Source of the DNA: an uncultured Carnobacterium sp.
GTDB lineage: Bacteria; Bacillota; Bacilli; Lactobacillales; Aerococcaceae
Assembly: GCA_937967765.1 (NCBI GenBank)
Contig: CALCML010000012.1
Location: 1-10,615 of the forward strand
Reading direction: 5' to 3'
Length of the DNA: 10,615 nt
The notes under the pieces are model-generated. The model was given only the letters and a program-made list of their open reading frames with translations. It ran no database searches and was not told where the DNA came from. Of the stretch, positions 1 through 6,834 are shown piece by piece (position 1 is the stretch's first letter; each line of letters opens with the position of its first letter). The translations under genes and the position numbers were made by a program.

Positions 1-764
1 TCTTCAAGCGTTACTTCCCAGAACGACTTCTCATGTCTTTCTTCCGCAGCCGCAGCGTTTAATTGTTTTGCCACTGCCTTAGCGTCTTTTTCTGTTAAAT
101 AACAGATACCGTATGGACGATTTCCTTTTCCTCTTTTATCACTTGTAATGATTTCTTGTTTCTTATTCACTCTAAAGAAGCTTTGTTCCACCTCTTCTTG
201 GCCAAGTAAATACCATGAATACAATTCATCTGTATCAAATGGAGATTCCTTACACCATAAGTCACAAGGAACGATATACGTATTGCCTAGACTATTTGCT
301 ACTCTTTGCAATGAGTAGAAGTTATTTTTTGTCGCATAGTCTCTATTCACGGCGAGTTTAACTTGATAGTCATCCATCAAGTACTCGTATTGCTCTTTCA
401 TAAAGCCAACGACTACGGTAATGTCCGTAATTCCTACTGCTTGTAGTTGCTTAATCAAGCGTTCAATCAGCGGCTCTTTCTTCACTTCAAGAAGCCCTTT
501 TGGCGTCTCCGTATTGATTGGAACCATTCTCATTCCAAATCCTGCAGCTAAAATAACAGCATTCTTTGGTTTATTCTTCTTAAAAAGCGTTTTTGCTTTG
601 CTCGTTAGATTGAATTTTTCATCCACAAGTTCCAGTTCTCGTAGTCGTTTTAATTCACGATTCACGAGACCAAGCGAATAGCCTGAAAGCTCTGCTAATT
701 CTCTTTGATTTTGAATATCTTGTTGTTTAATAAGTTTTAGTAAATCGAGATTTGTTTTGTTCAT
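1..764 (-). CDS. Winged-helix / LicC-like nucleotidyltransferase fusion, 3' end cut by window edge
   Basis: Reading inward from an ATG at 764 gives 254 residues with no stop before the window edge, so the C-terminus is missing. Residues about 5-60 look like a winged helix-turn-helix (recognition-helix-like ELAELSGYSLGLVNRELKRL, then a short wing). Residues 68-254 are a nucleotidyltransferase: the nucleotide-binding loop ILAAGFGMRM with TPKGLLEV follows at 71-94, NNFYSL is at 147-152, and a probable metal-binding Asp lies in VPCDLW (165-170). The loop, the NNFYSL block and the spacing match pneumococcal LicC, which makes CDP-choline from CTP and phosphocholine for decorating teichoic acid. Substrate is inferred; another phospho-alcohol or sugar phosphate is possible. 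The start is supported by AGAGG 8 nt upstream and by its own promoter; it is separated from the dcw operon by a terminator. The N-terminal domain suggests it also regulates transcription. Confidence 0.85.
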   Translation of the reverse strand, partial: MNKTNLDLLKLIKQQDIQNQRELAELSGYSLGLVNRELKRLRELELVDEKFNLTSKAKTLFKKNKPKNAVILAAGFGMRMVPINTETPKGLLEVKKEPLIERLIKQLQAVGITDITVVVGFMKEQYEYLMDDYQVKLAVNRDYATKNNFYSLQRVANSLGNTYIVPCDLWCKESPFDTDELYSWYLLGQEEVEQSFFRVNKKQEIITSDKRGKGNRPYGICYLTEKDAKAVAKQLNAAAAEERHEKSFWEVTLE

Positions 765-798
765 ATTATTTACCTCTAGTGTTTTTGTGAACATCATT

Positions 799-827
799 AG
801 TATACTTTGTTCCGTCACCAACCGCAA
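799..827 (-). promoter_or_regulatory. Candidate sigma-A promoter for the winged-helix/nucleotidyltransferase gene
   Basis: On the minus strand a TTGCGG -35 (822-827) lies exactly 17 nt from a TATACT -10 (799-804, five of six consensus bases). Transcription would begin near 792, giving a leader of about 28 nt that carries the AGAGG ribosome site. It lies just downstream of a strong terminator, so the gene is probably its own unit. The -35 is weak (three of six), which would suit a regulated promoter. Confidence 0.6.
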
Positions 828-858
828 GTTTTTCGAGGTAAAGAAATGTTTAAGAACA

Positions 859-894
859 TAAAAAAAAGACTAGAGAAGAAAAGCTCTTCTCTAG
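859..894 (-). terminator. Strong intrinsic terminator ending the dcw/HesB-like transcript
   Basis: A perfect 10-bp stem (CTAGAGAAGA with TCTTCTCTAG, 870-879 and 885-894 on the plus strand) closes a 5-nt loop. On the minus strand it is followed by two bases and then eight T residues (867-860). The upstream arm includes the TAG stop codon (893-891) of the HesB-like gene, so the terminating ribosome and the hairpin overlap. It has no U tract on the other strand, so it acts only in the minus direction. Confidence 0.9.
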
Positions 895-1268
895 CCAACA
901 AAATCGATATTCAGTTGCATCGATAAAATTCCTGCTTCACTCTTCAGATAGAAGCCGTATTTATCCACACTATAATCAATGACATTATGTTCATCAAACA
1001 TCATCGCATAGTGACTTGCAAAAGCCATTTCCCCAATATTTGTCTCAAAAATTTGATCGTACTTTGGAGGAAGAATCTCATTTTGCTCTTTCTTTAATAC
1101 CACCAAATGATATTTATCATACACTTGGCAATGGCATCCTACCATCCCCTCATAAAAAGGACTATCCCCATCGACATAATCCATGACAAAGAACACATCT
1201 GTTAAGCCGCGCTCTTTTAGCATTGCATCTAACTTATTTTTTGCTGCTTCAGTAATCGTAATGTCCAT
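891..1268 (-). CDS. Small HesB/IscA-like iron-sulfur family protein
   Basis: The 125-residue product begins MDITITEAAKNKL, the typical first strand and helix of the HesB/IscA-like fold, and resembles the short Lactobacillales proteins annotated as iron-sulfur cluster biosynthesis family. I place the start at the ATG at 1268: AGAGGA ends 6 nt upstream and the family motif begins here. An in-frame ATG at 1274 is possible. A longer frame opening with TTG at 1301 is unlikely because it starts inside a hairpin. The canonical IscA cysteines (one mid-chain and a C-terminal CGC) are absent; the only cysteines are C45 and C47 in GCHC. Classical cluster carriage is therefore doubtful, and the function is unproven. 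It is the last gene before the strong terminator, 48 nt after divIVA, and occupies the place where ileS often sits in related clusters. Confidence 0.75.
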   Translation of the reverse strand: MDITITEAAKNKLDAMLKERGLTDVFFVMDYVDGDSPFYEGMVGCHCQVYDKYHLVVLKKEQNEILPPKYDQIFETNIGEMAFASHYAMMFDEHNVIDYSVDKYGFYLKSEAGILSMQLNIDFVG

Positions 1269-1274
1269 ACCCAT

Positions 1275-1284
1275 TCCTCTTCCT
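1275..1284 (-). promoter_or_regulatory. Ribosome binding site deciding the HesB-like gene start
   Basis: The minus strand reads AGGAAGAGGA here. Its AGAGGA half ends 6 nt before the ATG at 1268, an ideal distance, but abuts the alternative ATG at 1274. This is why the shorter start was chosen. Confidence 0.65.
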
Positions 1285-1287
1285 ATC

Positions 1288-1311
1288 AAAAAAGGAGACA
1301 ATTGTCCCCTT
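1288..1311 (-). terminator. Short hairpin with U tract after divIVA, probably a partial terminator
   Basis: On the minus strand AAGGGGAC and GTCTCCTT form an 8-bp stem with one G-U pair around an AATT loop, and the stem's last two T residues run into four more. It begins 5 nt after the divIVA stop codon. The stem is short and the U tract ends quickly in GATAGG, so read-through into the HesB-like gene is likely. It may set a lower expression level for that gene. Confidence 0.55.
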
Positions 1312-1316
1312 CATGA

Positions 1317-1871
1317 TTATTGTTCTTTTGATTCTTCGTTTTCAGATTTTTTAACACGATCTTTGATAATAGCATCAAGTGATGGTGGTGTCACTTCGAT
1401 GTGAGTTGGTGTATTTAATACGATATCCCACTCTTCGTTTTTAATCATGTCTAATTGTGTTTGTGTTAAGATTTGAAGACGTTGACGGAAAATACGTGTT
1501 TCTTTCTTAATTAAATCAGTTTCACGGTTAATTTCTGTTGCTTTTTCAGCTGCTTCTCTCAACATTGCTTGTGCTGCTTTTTCAGCTTCAAACACGATGA
1601 TTTCAGCGTCTTTACGTGCGTTTTCGCGAAGACGATCTGCTGCTTCTTGTGCAACAAGGATTGATTTATTCAATGTTTCTTGAATCGAATTAAAGTATTC
1701 TACTTTTTCTTCGTTGAATTTGACGCGTTTTTCTAAATCTTTGTTATCACGAATTAACGTTTCTAATTCTTTCTTCACTTCTTCCAAGAAGTCATTTACT
1801 TCTTCTGGATCGAAGCCTTTGAATTTTGTTGAAAAATCTTTGTTATGAATATCGTTTGGTGTAATAGCCAT
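1317..1871 (-). CDS. divIVA: Cell-division / polarity protein DivIVA
   Basis: This 184-residue protein starts with the conserved DivIVA block (TPNDIHNKDF, then GFDPEEVNDFLEEV, residues 4-30) and continues as a long, Ala/Glu/Lys-rich coiled coil to about residue 145, with a charged tail ending KSENEESKEQ. DivIVA forms elongated coiled-coil assemblies on negatively curved membrane at septa and poles and recruits division or wall-growth partners. F17, the membrane-inserting residue in Bacillus subtilis DivIVA, is kept, but the next position is K18 instead of the Bacillus R18; the positive charge is conserved. AAAGGGGA lies 8 nt before the ATG. It follows ylmH by 14 nt as the last conserved dcw gene. 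Confidence 0.97.
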   Translation of the reverse strand: MAITPNDIHNKDFSTKFKGFDPEEVNDFLEEVKKELETLIRDNKDLEKRVKFNEEKVEYFNSIQETLNKSILVAQEAADRLRENARKDAEIIVFEAEKAAQAMLREAAEKATEINRETDLIKKETRIFRQRLQILTQTQLDMIKNEEWDIVLNTPTHIEVTPPSLDAIIKDRVKKSENEESKEQ

Positions 1872-1885
1872 TGAAAAAATCCCCT

Positions 1886-2677
1886 TTATTTTTTATTCTT
1901 TTCTAATAATCCTAGTTCTACTTTAATCTTATCTTTCTTTGTACGGCCTTCAATCTTTTGAATTTGAAGGCGACCGTATCCACGAATGGATACAATATCT
2001 AAAATTTCCAGCATAAAGTCAGGTCTGTTCTCTTCAGTCCAGTTCACCTTTACTTTACCACTTTCAATCATTTCTTTTGAACGCTGTCTTGACACATTAA
2101 ATACGGAAGCAATGACCGTATCGAGTCGAAGCGAACTAACGACTGTTTGCACCGCAGTCCAATGATCCACTGGTACAATTAATTTCGTATAGTCGACTTC
2201 CTCAAGTCGTACAGCCACTTTCCCAATTTTTTCTAACTGTTGTCTGATATATTCCTTCATATTTTGAGCGCAGAATAATTGCCAGTCTTCTCCGTTTGAA
2301 ATAATATCGCCAATCAAGCTACGATCAAATCCAAGGCTCATCAGTGAACCCAGAATCTTACCATGCCCAAGTGTCGCAAATTTCTTCGGATATTGAATAT
2401 GAAATAGAGCATTTTCGAAATCCTCTGAAGTTGGCTCATAATACTCCGGACAAATCATACAACGTTTCCGTTCAGCATCAATATACCCGCCATCAAAATA
2501 ATAACGAACATCGTCATATTGACCTACAATCGCCTCCACAATAAACTGTTGGCGTGGATCAAGATAATTCGTTAATACTGGCGCATATTGCAAACGTACT
2601 TCTTCTACCCATTCTTCCACTTGTTTAAGAAAAGATAATTCCTCTTTTCTAAAGTGTTGTTCTACACCATTTCCCAT
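1886..2677 (-). CDS. ylmH: S4-domain RNA-binding protein YlmH
   Basis: The 263-residue length and two-part layout fit YlmH. The N-terminal region (about 1-170) has the family blocks GHGKILGSLMSLGFDRSLIGDI (read from 104) and LIVPVDHW. A C-terminal S4 RNA-binding domain spans about 183-245, with RLDTVIASVFNVSRQRSKEM and SGKVKVN followed by GRLQI. The protein is expected to be cytosolic and to bind ribosomal RNA or 50S particles. Bacillus YlmH has been linked to ribosome-associated quality control, so its place among division genes reflects conserved synteny more than a demonstrated division role. The ATG is only 2 nt after the ylmG stop, and its GGGG ribosome site is inside the final ylmG codons, implying translational coupling. 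Confidence 0.93.
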   Translation of the reverse strand: MGNGVEQHFRKEELSFLKQVEEWVEEVRLQYAPVLTNYLDPRQQFIVEAIVGQYDDVRYYFDGGYIDAERKRCMICPEYYEPTSEDFENALFHIQYPKKFATLGHGKILGSLMSLGFDRSLIGDIISNGEDWQLFCAQNMKEYIRQQLEKIGKVAVRLEEVDYTKLIVPVDHWTAVQTVVSSLRLDTVIASVFNVSRQRSKEMIESGKVKVNWTEENRPDFMLEILDIVSIRGYGRLQIQKIEGRTKKDKIKVELGLLEKNKK

Positions 2678-2679
2678 TT

Positions 2680-2946
2680 TTATACCCCAAAAATTCGTGA
2701 CACAATAAATGCCAATACTCCTACACCAACGTAAATCGTTAAAATAGAAGTGACTAATGCTAAACTATATTTCCCAAATCGTACATCTTTAAATAATGAC
2801 ACATACGGACGGCAACAAGCATCTAATAAGTCCGCTAAGAACATTGGAAGATATAGATTCCAATAAATATTTAATCCATAAAGGATTAGCATAAATTGAT
2901 AAACCCCTGCTAAAGTTGTTATCACTCTAATAATTTCTAAACCCAC
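2680..2946 (-). CDS. ylmG: YggT-family membrane protein YlmG (divergent)
   Basis: The 88-residue product has two hydrophobic segments, about 5-36 and 60-86, separated by a polar stretch, as in the YggT family. Position between sepF and ylmH supports ylmG. It starts with GTG at 2946; GAGGAG lies 9 nt upstream and overlaps the sepF stop region. The family blocks are poorly kept: the usual proline-containing EP..PFRR..P segment reads CRPYVSLFKDVRF, and the DxSP motif before the second helix is replaced by KYSLA. Relatives are implicated in membrane or division homeostasis, without a defined activity. The assignment rests on size, topology and synteny more than on sequence. Confidence 0.8.
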   Translation of the reverse strand: MGLEIIRVITTLAGVYQFMLILYGLNIYWNLYLPMFLADLLDACCRPYVSLFKDVRFGKYSLALVTSILTIYVGVGVLAFIVSRIFGV

Positions 2947-2960
2947 AAAGTTACACTCCT

Positions 2961-3407
2961 CTAAAATTCGCTGTGACGGAAGGTTTCAACCATCTCGTCA
3001 TCAAAATTTCCTTGTACTTGGAAATTTGCAGGAGAACAGATGAAGATTTCATCTCTCACCTTTTGTACGTCTCCATTAATAGCATACGCCACACCGACCA
3101 CAAAATCAATGACACGCTTGGCATCTTTTGGTTCCATACGTTTAAAGTTAATGAGCACTGCTTCGCCTTTTAAAAGTGCATCTGCAATGCGTTCCGCTTC
3201 AGAATACACGCTTGGTTCCATCACATAAATCTTCGAAGTTTTCTTTACTCCAGGACTTTGGAACGGAACTACATTTGAAGTATTTCTTGAACGTGTTTCT
3301 GGAGCTGACTGTGCTACAGGCTCTTCATAGTAATCCATTTGATCATCTTCTTCGTAGTAGTCCCCTTCTGGACTTAAGAAGTTTTTTAAACTATTCATGA
3401 ATCCCAT
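2961..3407 (-). CDS. sepF: Z-ring membrane anchor SepF
   Basis: The 148 residues show the SepF layout: an N-terminal amphipathic membrane-targeting helix (MGFMNSLKNFLS), an acidic Tyr-rich linker (about 13-57), and the globular SepF domain (58-133) with INFKRMEPKDAKRVIDFVVG, YAINGDVQKV and FICSPANFQV. SepF polymerises into arcs that bind the FtsZ C-terminal peptide and the membrane and organise septum formation, overlapping with FtsA. The ATG at 3407 shares a base with the ylmE stop (TAATG), and GGAGG sits 7 nt upstream, which favours this start over the internal ATG at codon 4. ftsZ, its direct partner, lies one gene upstream. Confidence 0.97.
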   Translation of the reverse strand: MGFMNSLKNFLSPEGDYYEEDDQMDYYEEPVAQSAPETRSRNTSNVVPFQSPGVKKTSKIYVMEPSVYSEAERIADALLKGEAVLINFKRMEPKDAKRVIDFVVGVAYAINGDVQKVRDEIFICSPANFQVQGNFDDEMVETFRHSEF

Positions 3408-4090
3408 TAGTCTTCCTCCCTTTCAAACCAGCTTGTACCAATTCGAATATGCGTCGCACCACATTCAATCGCTGCTTCAAAGTCTCCGCTCATCCCCATA
3501 CTAAGGAATAACGGAACTTCTAACCCTTCTTCTTTCTCGATTGTTTTAGCAATTTGTGCTAAACGCGAAAAAAAGAAGCGAATTTCTTCATCGCTTGCGT
3601 CAAATGGTGCCATAGTCATCAAGCCAACAACACGAATCTTTTCATATTGCTCGCTTGCTCTATAAGCATCCAGTGCCTCTTCAGGTGTGAATCCATGCTT
3701 AGACTCTTCCCCTGAGACGTTAATTTCTAGCATACAATCTAATGGGTGTTCGAGACGTTTCTCAATCTCATCCATAATCGAAAGACGGTCAATAGCATGA
3801 AATAAATCGATACGATTCACGACTTGCTTCACTTTTCGTTTTTGGAGTGGCCCGATTAAATGCCAGATGATGTCTTCTTGCGGAAATTGTTCTTGTCGTT
3901 CTAATAGTTTTTCGACACGATTCTCCGCAAAATGTCGAAATCCTAAATCGTACATTTCTTGAACTTCGCGAGCCGTACGATTTTTCGTTACAACAATCGG
4001 ACAAACTTCCGTAGATAGTCTATGAACTTGGTTACAAGAAGATGCAACCAAGTTCATAATACGACTTACATTCTGTTTAATGATACTCAT
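3407..4090 (-). CDS. ylmE: PLP homeostasis protein YlmE (YggS/PLPBP family)
   Basis: This is a 227-residue YggS/PLPBP protein, a cytosolic single-domain TIM barrel that binds pyridoxal phosphate without a known catalytic reaction and buffers PLP and amino-acid metabolism. K36 in VVTKNRT aligns with the PLP-linked lysine of E. coli YggS. Other family blocks are FAENRVEKL, WHLIGPLQKRK, HAIDRL, LEINVSGEESKHG and the C-terminal SMGMSGDFEAAIECG with RIGTSWF. Its ATG overlaps the ftsZ stop (TAATG). No good Shine-Dalgarno is visible, only an A-rich AGAAAAAGAAAC stretch, so translation probably depends on coupling to ftsZ. Presence in dcw clusters is a conserved Gram-positive pattern. Confidence 0.96.
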   Translation of the reverse strand: MSIIKQNVSRIMNLVASSCNQVHRLSTEVCPIVVTKNRTAREVQEMYDLGFRHFAENRVEKLLERQEQFPQEDIIWHLIGPLQKRKVKQVVNRIDLFHAIDRLSIMDEIEKRLEHPLDCMLEINVSGEESKHGFTPEEALDAYRASEQYEKIRVVGLMTMAPFDASDEEIRFFFSRLAQIAKTIEKEEGLEVPLFLSMGMSGDFEAAIECGATHIRIGTSWFEREED

Positions 4091-5379
4091 TAATTTCTGT
4101 TTCTTTTTCTGAAGAATGGCGGAGTATCTAATCCATCATTTTCAGTTTGTTTTGGCTCAACTGGAGCTTCTACAAAGTTACTTTGTGCGAATGGTGAATC
4201 TGCTTCAGTTGAAGAAGTAGTTTCACGTACAGTTGTTTCGCGACGGATATCCCAGTCTCCAAATAAATCTTTCTCAGGTTTCTTTTCTTCCACTGGTTGT
4301 GGTTTTGAAGGAACTTGTTTTTCTTGGAAAGTTTGAGGGTTATTTCCTAAATCTTTGCGAGTTGCTGTGCTATTCGCGAATGGTGAACGACTAGCGCGCG
4401 TTGCTGACTTTTTTTCGTGCTTACGCTCCTCGTCGATACCTGTAGCGATAACAGTAACGATTACTTCATCGCCTAAGTTTTCGTTGATTGAAGTACCGAA
4501 GATAATGTTTACTTCACTTGTTGAAGCTGCTGCAACGATATCTGAAGCATCTTGCGCTTCGAATAATGTTAAGTCAGATCCACCAGTGATGTTTAATAGG
4601 ATTTGTTCTGCTCCATCGATAGATACTTCTAATAATGGTGAAGAAATAGCTTTCTTAGTAGCTTCTGCAGTACGGTTTTCACCACTTGCAACACCAATAC
4701 CCATTAATGCTGAACCTTGATCTTTCATCACTGTCTTCACGTCAGCGAAGTCCAAGTTAACGTAACCTGGTGCAGTGATTAAGTCAGAGATCCCTTGAAC
4801 CCCTTGACGTAATACGTTATCTGCTTCACGGAAAGCTTCTAACATAGGAGTCTTTTTATCAACGATTTCTAATAAACGGTTATTTGAAATTGTTACTAAT
4901 GTATCTACGTTTGCTTTTAATTGTGCAACACCTTCTGCAGCGTAGCGACCACGTTTTGGTCCTTCGAAGCTAAATGGACGTGTAACAACACCCACTGTTA
5001 ATGCACCTAATTCTTTCGCAATACGAGCAACAACTGGTGCAGCACCTGTACCAGTACCGCCACCCATACCAGCAGTAACGAAGATTAAGTCTGCTCCAAC
5101 TAAAGCTTCGCGAATTTGTTCTTCACTTTCTTCAGCTGCTTTAAGACCGATTTCAGGTAATGAACCTGCACCTAAACCTTTAGTAAGTTTTGGTCCTAAT
5201 TGAATTTTAGTTTCTGCTTCTGAGTTTCTTAATGCTTGAGTATCTGTGTTAGCTACGATGAACTCTACGCCTTGTACTCCTTCTGAAATCATACGGTTAA
5301 CAGCGTTGTTACCAGCACCACCAACACCAATGACTTTAATGACTGCGCCATCTAAATTTGTATCGAATTCGAAATCCAT
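4090..5379 (-). CDS. ftsZ: Cell-division tubulin FtsZ
   Basis: The 429-residue protein carries the GTP-binding elements [11 protein letters not shown] (20-30), NTDTQAL (44-50) and the tubulin signature GGGTGTG (106-112). The T7 synergy loop [11 protein letters not shown] (208-218) keeps the catalytic aspartates D210 and D213. Residues about 318-412 form a disordered, charged and Ser/Pro-rich linker, followed by the conserved C-terminal peptide [15 protein letters not shown] that binds FtsA and SepF. FtsZ polymerises into the Z ring that places and drives the divisome. The AAGGAGG site 7 nt before the ATG is the strongest in the operon, which fits high FtsZ demand. ftsA ends 24 nt upstream. 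Confidence 0.99.
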   Translation of the reverse strand: MDFEFDTNLDGAVIKVIGVGGAGNNAVNRMISEGVQGVEFIVANTDTQALRNSEAETKIQLGPKLTKGLGAGSLPEIGLKAAEESEEQIREALVGADLIFVTAGMGGGTGTGAAPVVARIAKELGALTVGVVTRPFSFEGPKRGRYAAEGVAQLKANVDTLVTISNNRLLEIVDKKTPMLEAFREADNVLRQGVQGISDLITAPGYVNLDFADVKTVMKDQGSALMGIGVASGENRTAEATKKAISSPLLEVSIDGAEQILLNITGGSDLTLFEAQDASDIVAAASTSEVNIIFGTSINENLGDEVIVTVIATGIDEERKHEKKSATRASRSPFANSTATRKDLGNNPQTFQEKQVPSKPQPVEEKKPEKDLFGDWDIRRETTVRETTSSTEADSPFAQSNFVEAPVEPKQTENDGLDTPPFFRKRNRN

Positions 5380-5403
5380 TATATTTCCTCCTTGGTTCTC
5401 ATC

Positions 5404-6732
5404 TTAATTTTCGTCAATAAACATTTTAAAGAAGTTCTTCACTTTCGCTCCAAACCCTTGTTCTTCACCAGTTGGTTCTTGTTCATACTCTTGTGGTTGT
5501 TGAACAGGAGCCGTTGGTTGTACTTGTACAGGAGCACTTTGAGGTGTGCTTTGTACTGGGCGTGGTTCCGTTACCGGTTTACCCTTTTGAGCAATACGGT
5601 GAACATCATCTAAGCTTGCAGCGTATTTGATTAACCCCATACTTGTTGCGTAAATAGGATTTCTCATTCCCATTTGCTCTGGAATATAAGTTTTCACTTG
5701 TACTCCGAAGATTTCTTGTGCTAACTCTTGAACTCCTGCTAATGAAGAAGCTCCACCTGTTAACACGATTCCTCCTGGAAGTTTTAAAGCTTCCACTTGG
5801 TCTAATGCACGTTTAACTGTTTCAAAAGTTTGAACCACACGTGCTTCGATGATTTCTGATAAGTAATGTTCATCTACTTTGACTGGATCCTTCTTACCAA
5901 TTGTTTCTACTGGGAAGAATTCATCAGCTGAAGTTTCTGATGAAATTGCATATCCGTATTCACGTTTAATACGTTCTGCATTTTCAAAGCTTGCATTCAA
6001 GATGATTGAGATATCTTTTGATACGAAATCTCCACCTTCTTGATCCACGAATGAGAATTTCAATTGGTTATCGTGCATTACTGAAGCACTTGTTTGTCCG
6101 CCACCCATATCGATGAGGACTGTACCAAATTCTCTTTCTCCTGGTGTTAATGCTACTTGGCTAATCGCTAATGGTTGGATCACCATTTCTTCGATGTTTA
6201 AGCCAGCTTTGTCAATACAACGTTTAATGTTATGTACGATCGTCTTAGGACCGGTAATCATGCTCGCAAACAATTCAAGACGAACACCAATCATTCCGCG
6301 TGGGTCTTTAATTCCATCAAATCCATCTACGATAAATTCTTCTGGAATCACAGAGATGATTTCACGTTCAGGTGCTACTGAACGAACTTTCGCTGCGGAA
6401 ATAACGTTGTACACATCCACATCTGTAATTTCTCTATTTTCACTTGATACGGCGATCATACCGTGGCAAGGTTCGATTGAGATTTGATTACTTGGAATTC
6501 CAACGATAACATCCTTGATTTGAATGTTTGATTTTTGTTCTGCTTGTCGAACTGCTTTACGAATAGATTCAACTGTTTCGTCAATATCTACGATGACTCC
6601 ACGGCTTAATCCTTCTGATTTTTCATTGCCGACTCCAATAATATTTAATTGCCCTCTGACATATTCAGCTACTACAACCTTTATTGAAGTGGTTCCAATA
6701 TCTAAACTCACATAAATTCCCTGATTTTTCAC
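5404..6732 (-). CDS. ftsA: Actin-like Z-ring anchor FtsA
   Basis: The 442-residue protein has the actin-fold ATP-binding blocks: phosphate 1 SLDIGTTSIKV (9-19), phosphate 2 LIDMGGGQTSASV (206-218) and adenosine VLTGGASSLAGV (323-334). The FtsA-specific 1C (SHS2) region lies at about 84-160. After residue 380 comes a Pro/Gln/Val-rich linker (about 385-425) and a C-terminal amphipathic helix GFGAKVKNFFKMFIDEN that should bind membrane. FtsA tethers FtsZ filaments to the membrane and recruits later divisome proteins. The start is GTG at 6732; no ATG lies near, and the family's first strand begins at residue 7. The AGGAGG site is 11 nt away, longer than usual. A 129-nt gap separates ftsA from divIB. 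Confidence 0.98.
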   Translation of the reverse strand: MKNQGIYVSLDIGTTSIKVVVAEYVRGQLNIIGVGNEKSEGLSRGVIVDIDETVESIRKAVRQAEQKSNIQIKDVIVGIPSNQISIEPCHGMIAVSSENREITDVDVYNVISAAKVRSVAPEREIISVIPEEFIVDGFDGIKDPRGMIGVRLELFASMITGPKTIVHNIKRCIDKAGLNIEEMVIQPLAISQVALTPGEREFGTVLIDMGGGQTSASVMHDNQLKFSFVDQEGGDFVSKDISIILNASFENAERIKREYGYAISSETSADEFFPVETIGKKDPVKVDEHYLSEIIEARVVQTFETVKRALDQVEALKLPGGIVLTGGASSLAGVQELAQEIFGVQVKTYIPEQMGMRNPIYATSMGLIKYAASLDDVHRIAQKGKPVTEPRPVQSTPQSAPVQVQPTAPVQQPQEYEQEPTGEEQGFGAKVKNFFKMFIDEN

Positions 6733-6743
6733 GTTTATTGAAA

Positions 6744-6749
6744 CCTCCT
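6744..6749 (-). promoter_or_regulatory. ftsA ribosome binding site with long spacer and GTG start
   Basis: A perfect AGGAGG on the minus strand lies 11 nt before the GTG start of ftsA. Most sites in this window have 5-9 nt. The combination of strong site, long spacer and GTG could hold FtsA translation below FtsZ, whose AAGGAGG is ideally placed before ATG. Confidence 0.7.
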
Positions 6750-6805
6750 ATACGATTCATTTCTATTTCATTTTTTAAAGTTTATTGATAAGTGATACTC
6801 CCTAT

Positions 6806-6834
6806 ATTTTAACATAATTTTGTCCACTTAAAAA
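6806..6834 (-). promoter_or_regulatory. Candidate extended -10 promoter for ftsA-ftsZ and downstream genes
   Basis: In the 129-nt divIB-ftsA gap the minus strand reads TG-T-TAAAAT (TG at 6814-6813, hexamer 6811-6806), an extended -10 element. The -35 region 17 nt upstream is only TTTTTA, three of six consensus bases. Predicted transcription start is near 6799, giving a leader of about 65 nt to the GTG. The flanking sequence is very AT-rich, so chance matches are likely, but this is the longest gap in the conserved operon and an ftsA-proximal promoter is common in other species. Confidence 0.45.

Noticed and set aside
421..681. Plus-strand open frame of 86 codons
   Set aside because: It lies antisense within the nucleotidyltransferase coding region, has no ribosome site, and its product is low-complexity Ser/Phe-rich with no recognisable domain.
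1269..1301. Longer start (TTG at 1301) for the HesB-like gene
   Set aside because: The TTG falls inside the post-divIVA hairpin, the added residues do not fit the family, and the ribosome site at 1275-1284 points to the ATG at 1268.
3789..4004. Minus-strand open frame of 71 codons inside ylmE
   Set aside because: It is an out-of-frame overlap of ylmE, whose own frame carries all YggS motifs.
4355..4720. Plus-strand open frame of 121 codons opposite ftsZ
   Set aside because: It is a shadow of the well-conserved ftsZ frame; no ribosome site or domain supports it.
6113..6487. Plus-strand open frame of 124 codons opposite ftsA
   Set aside because: It is antisense to conserved FtsA motifs, with no Shine-Dalgarno and no family resemblance.
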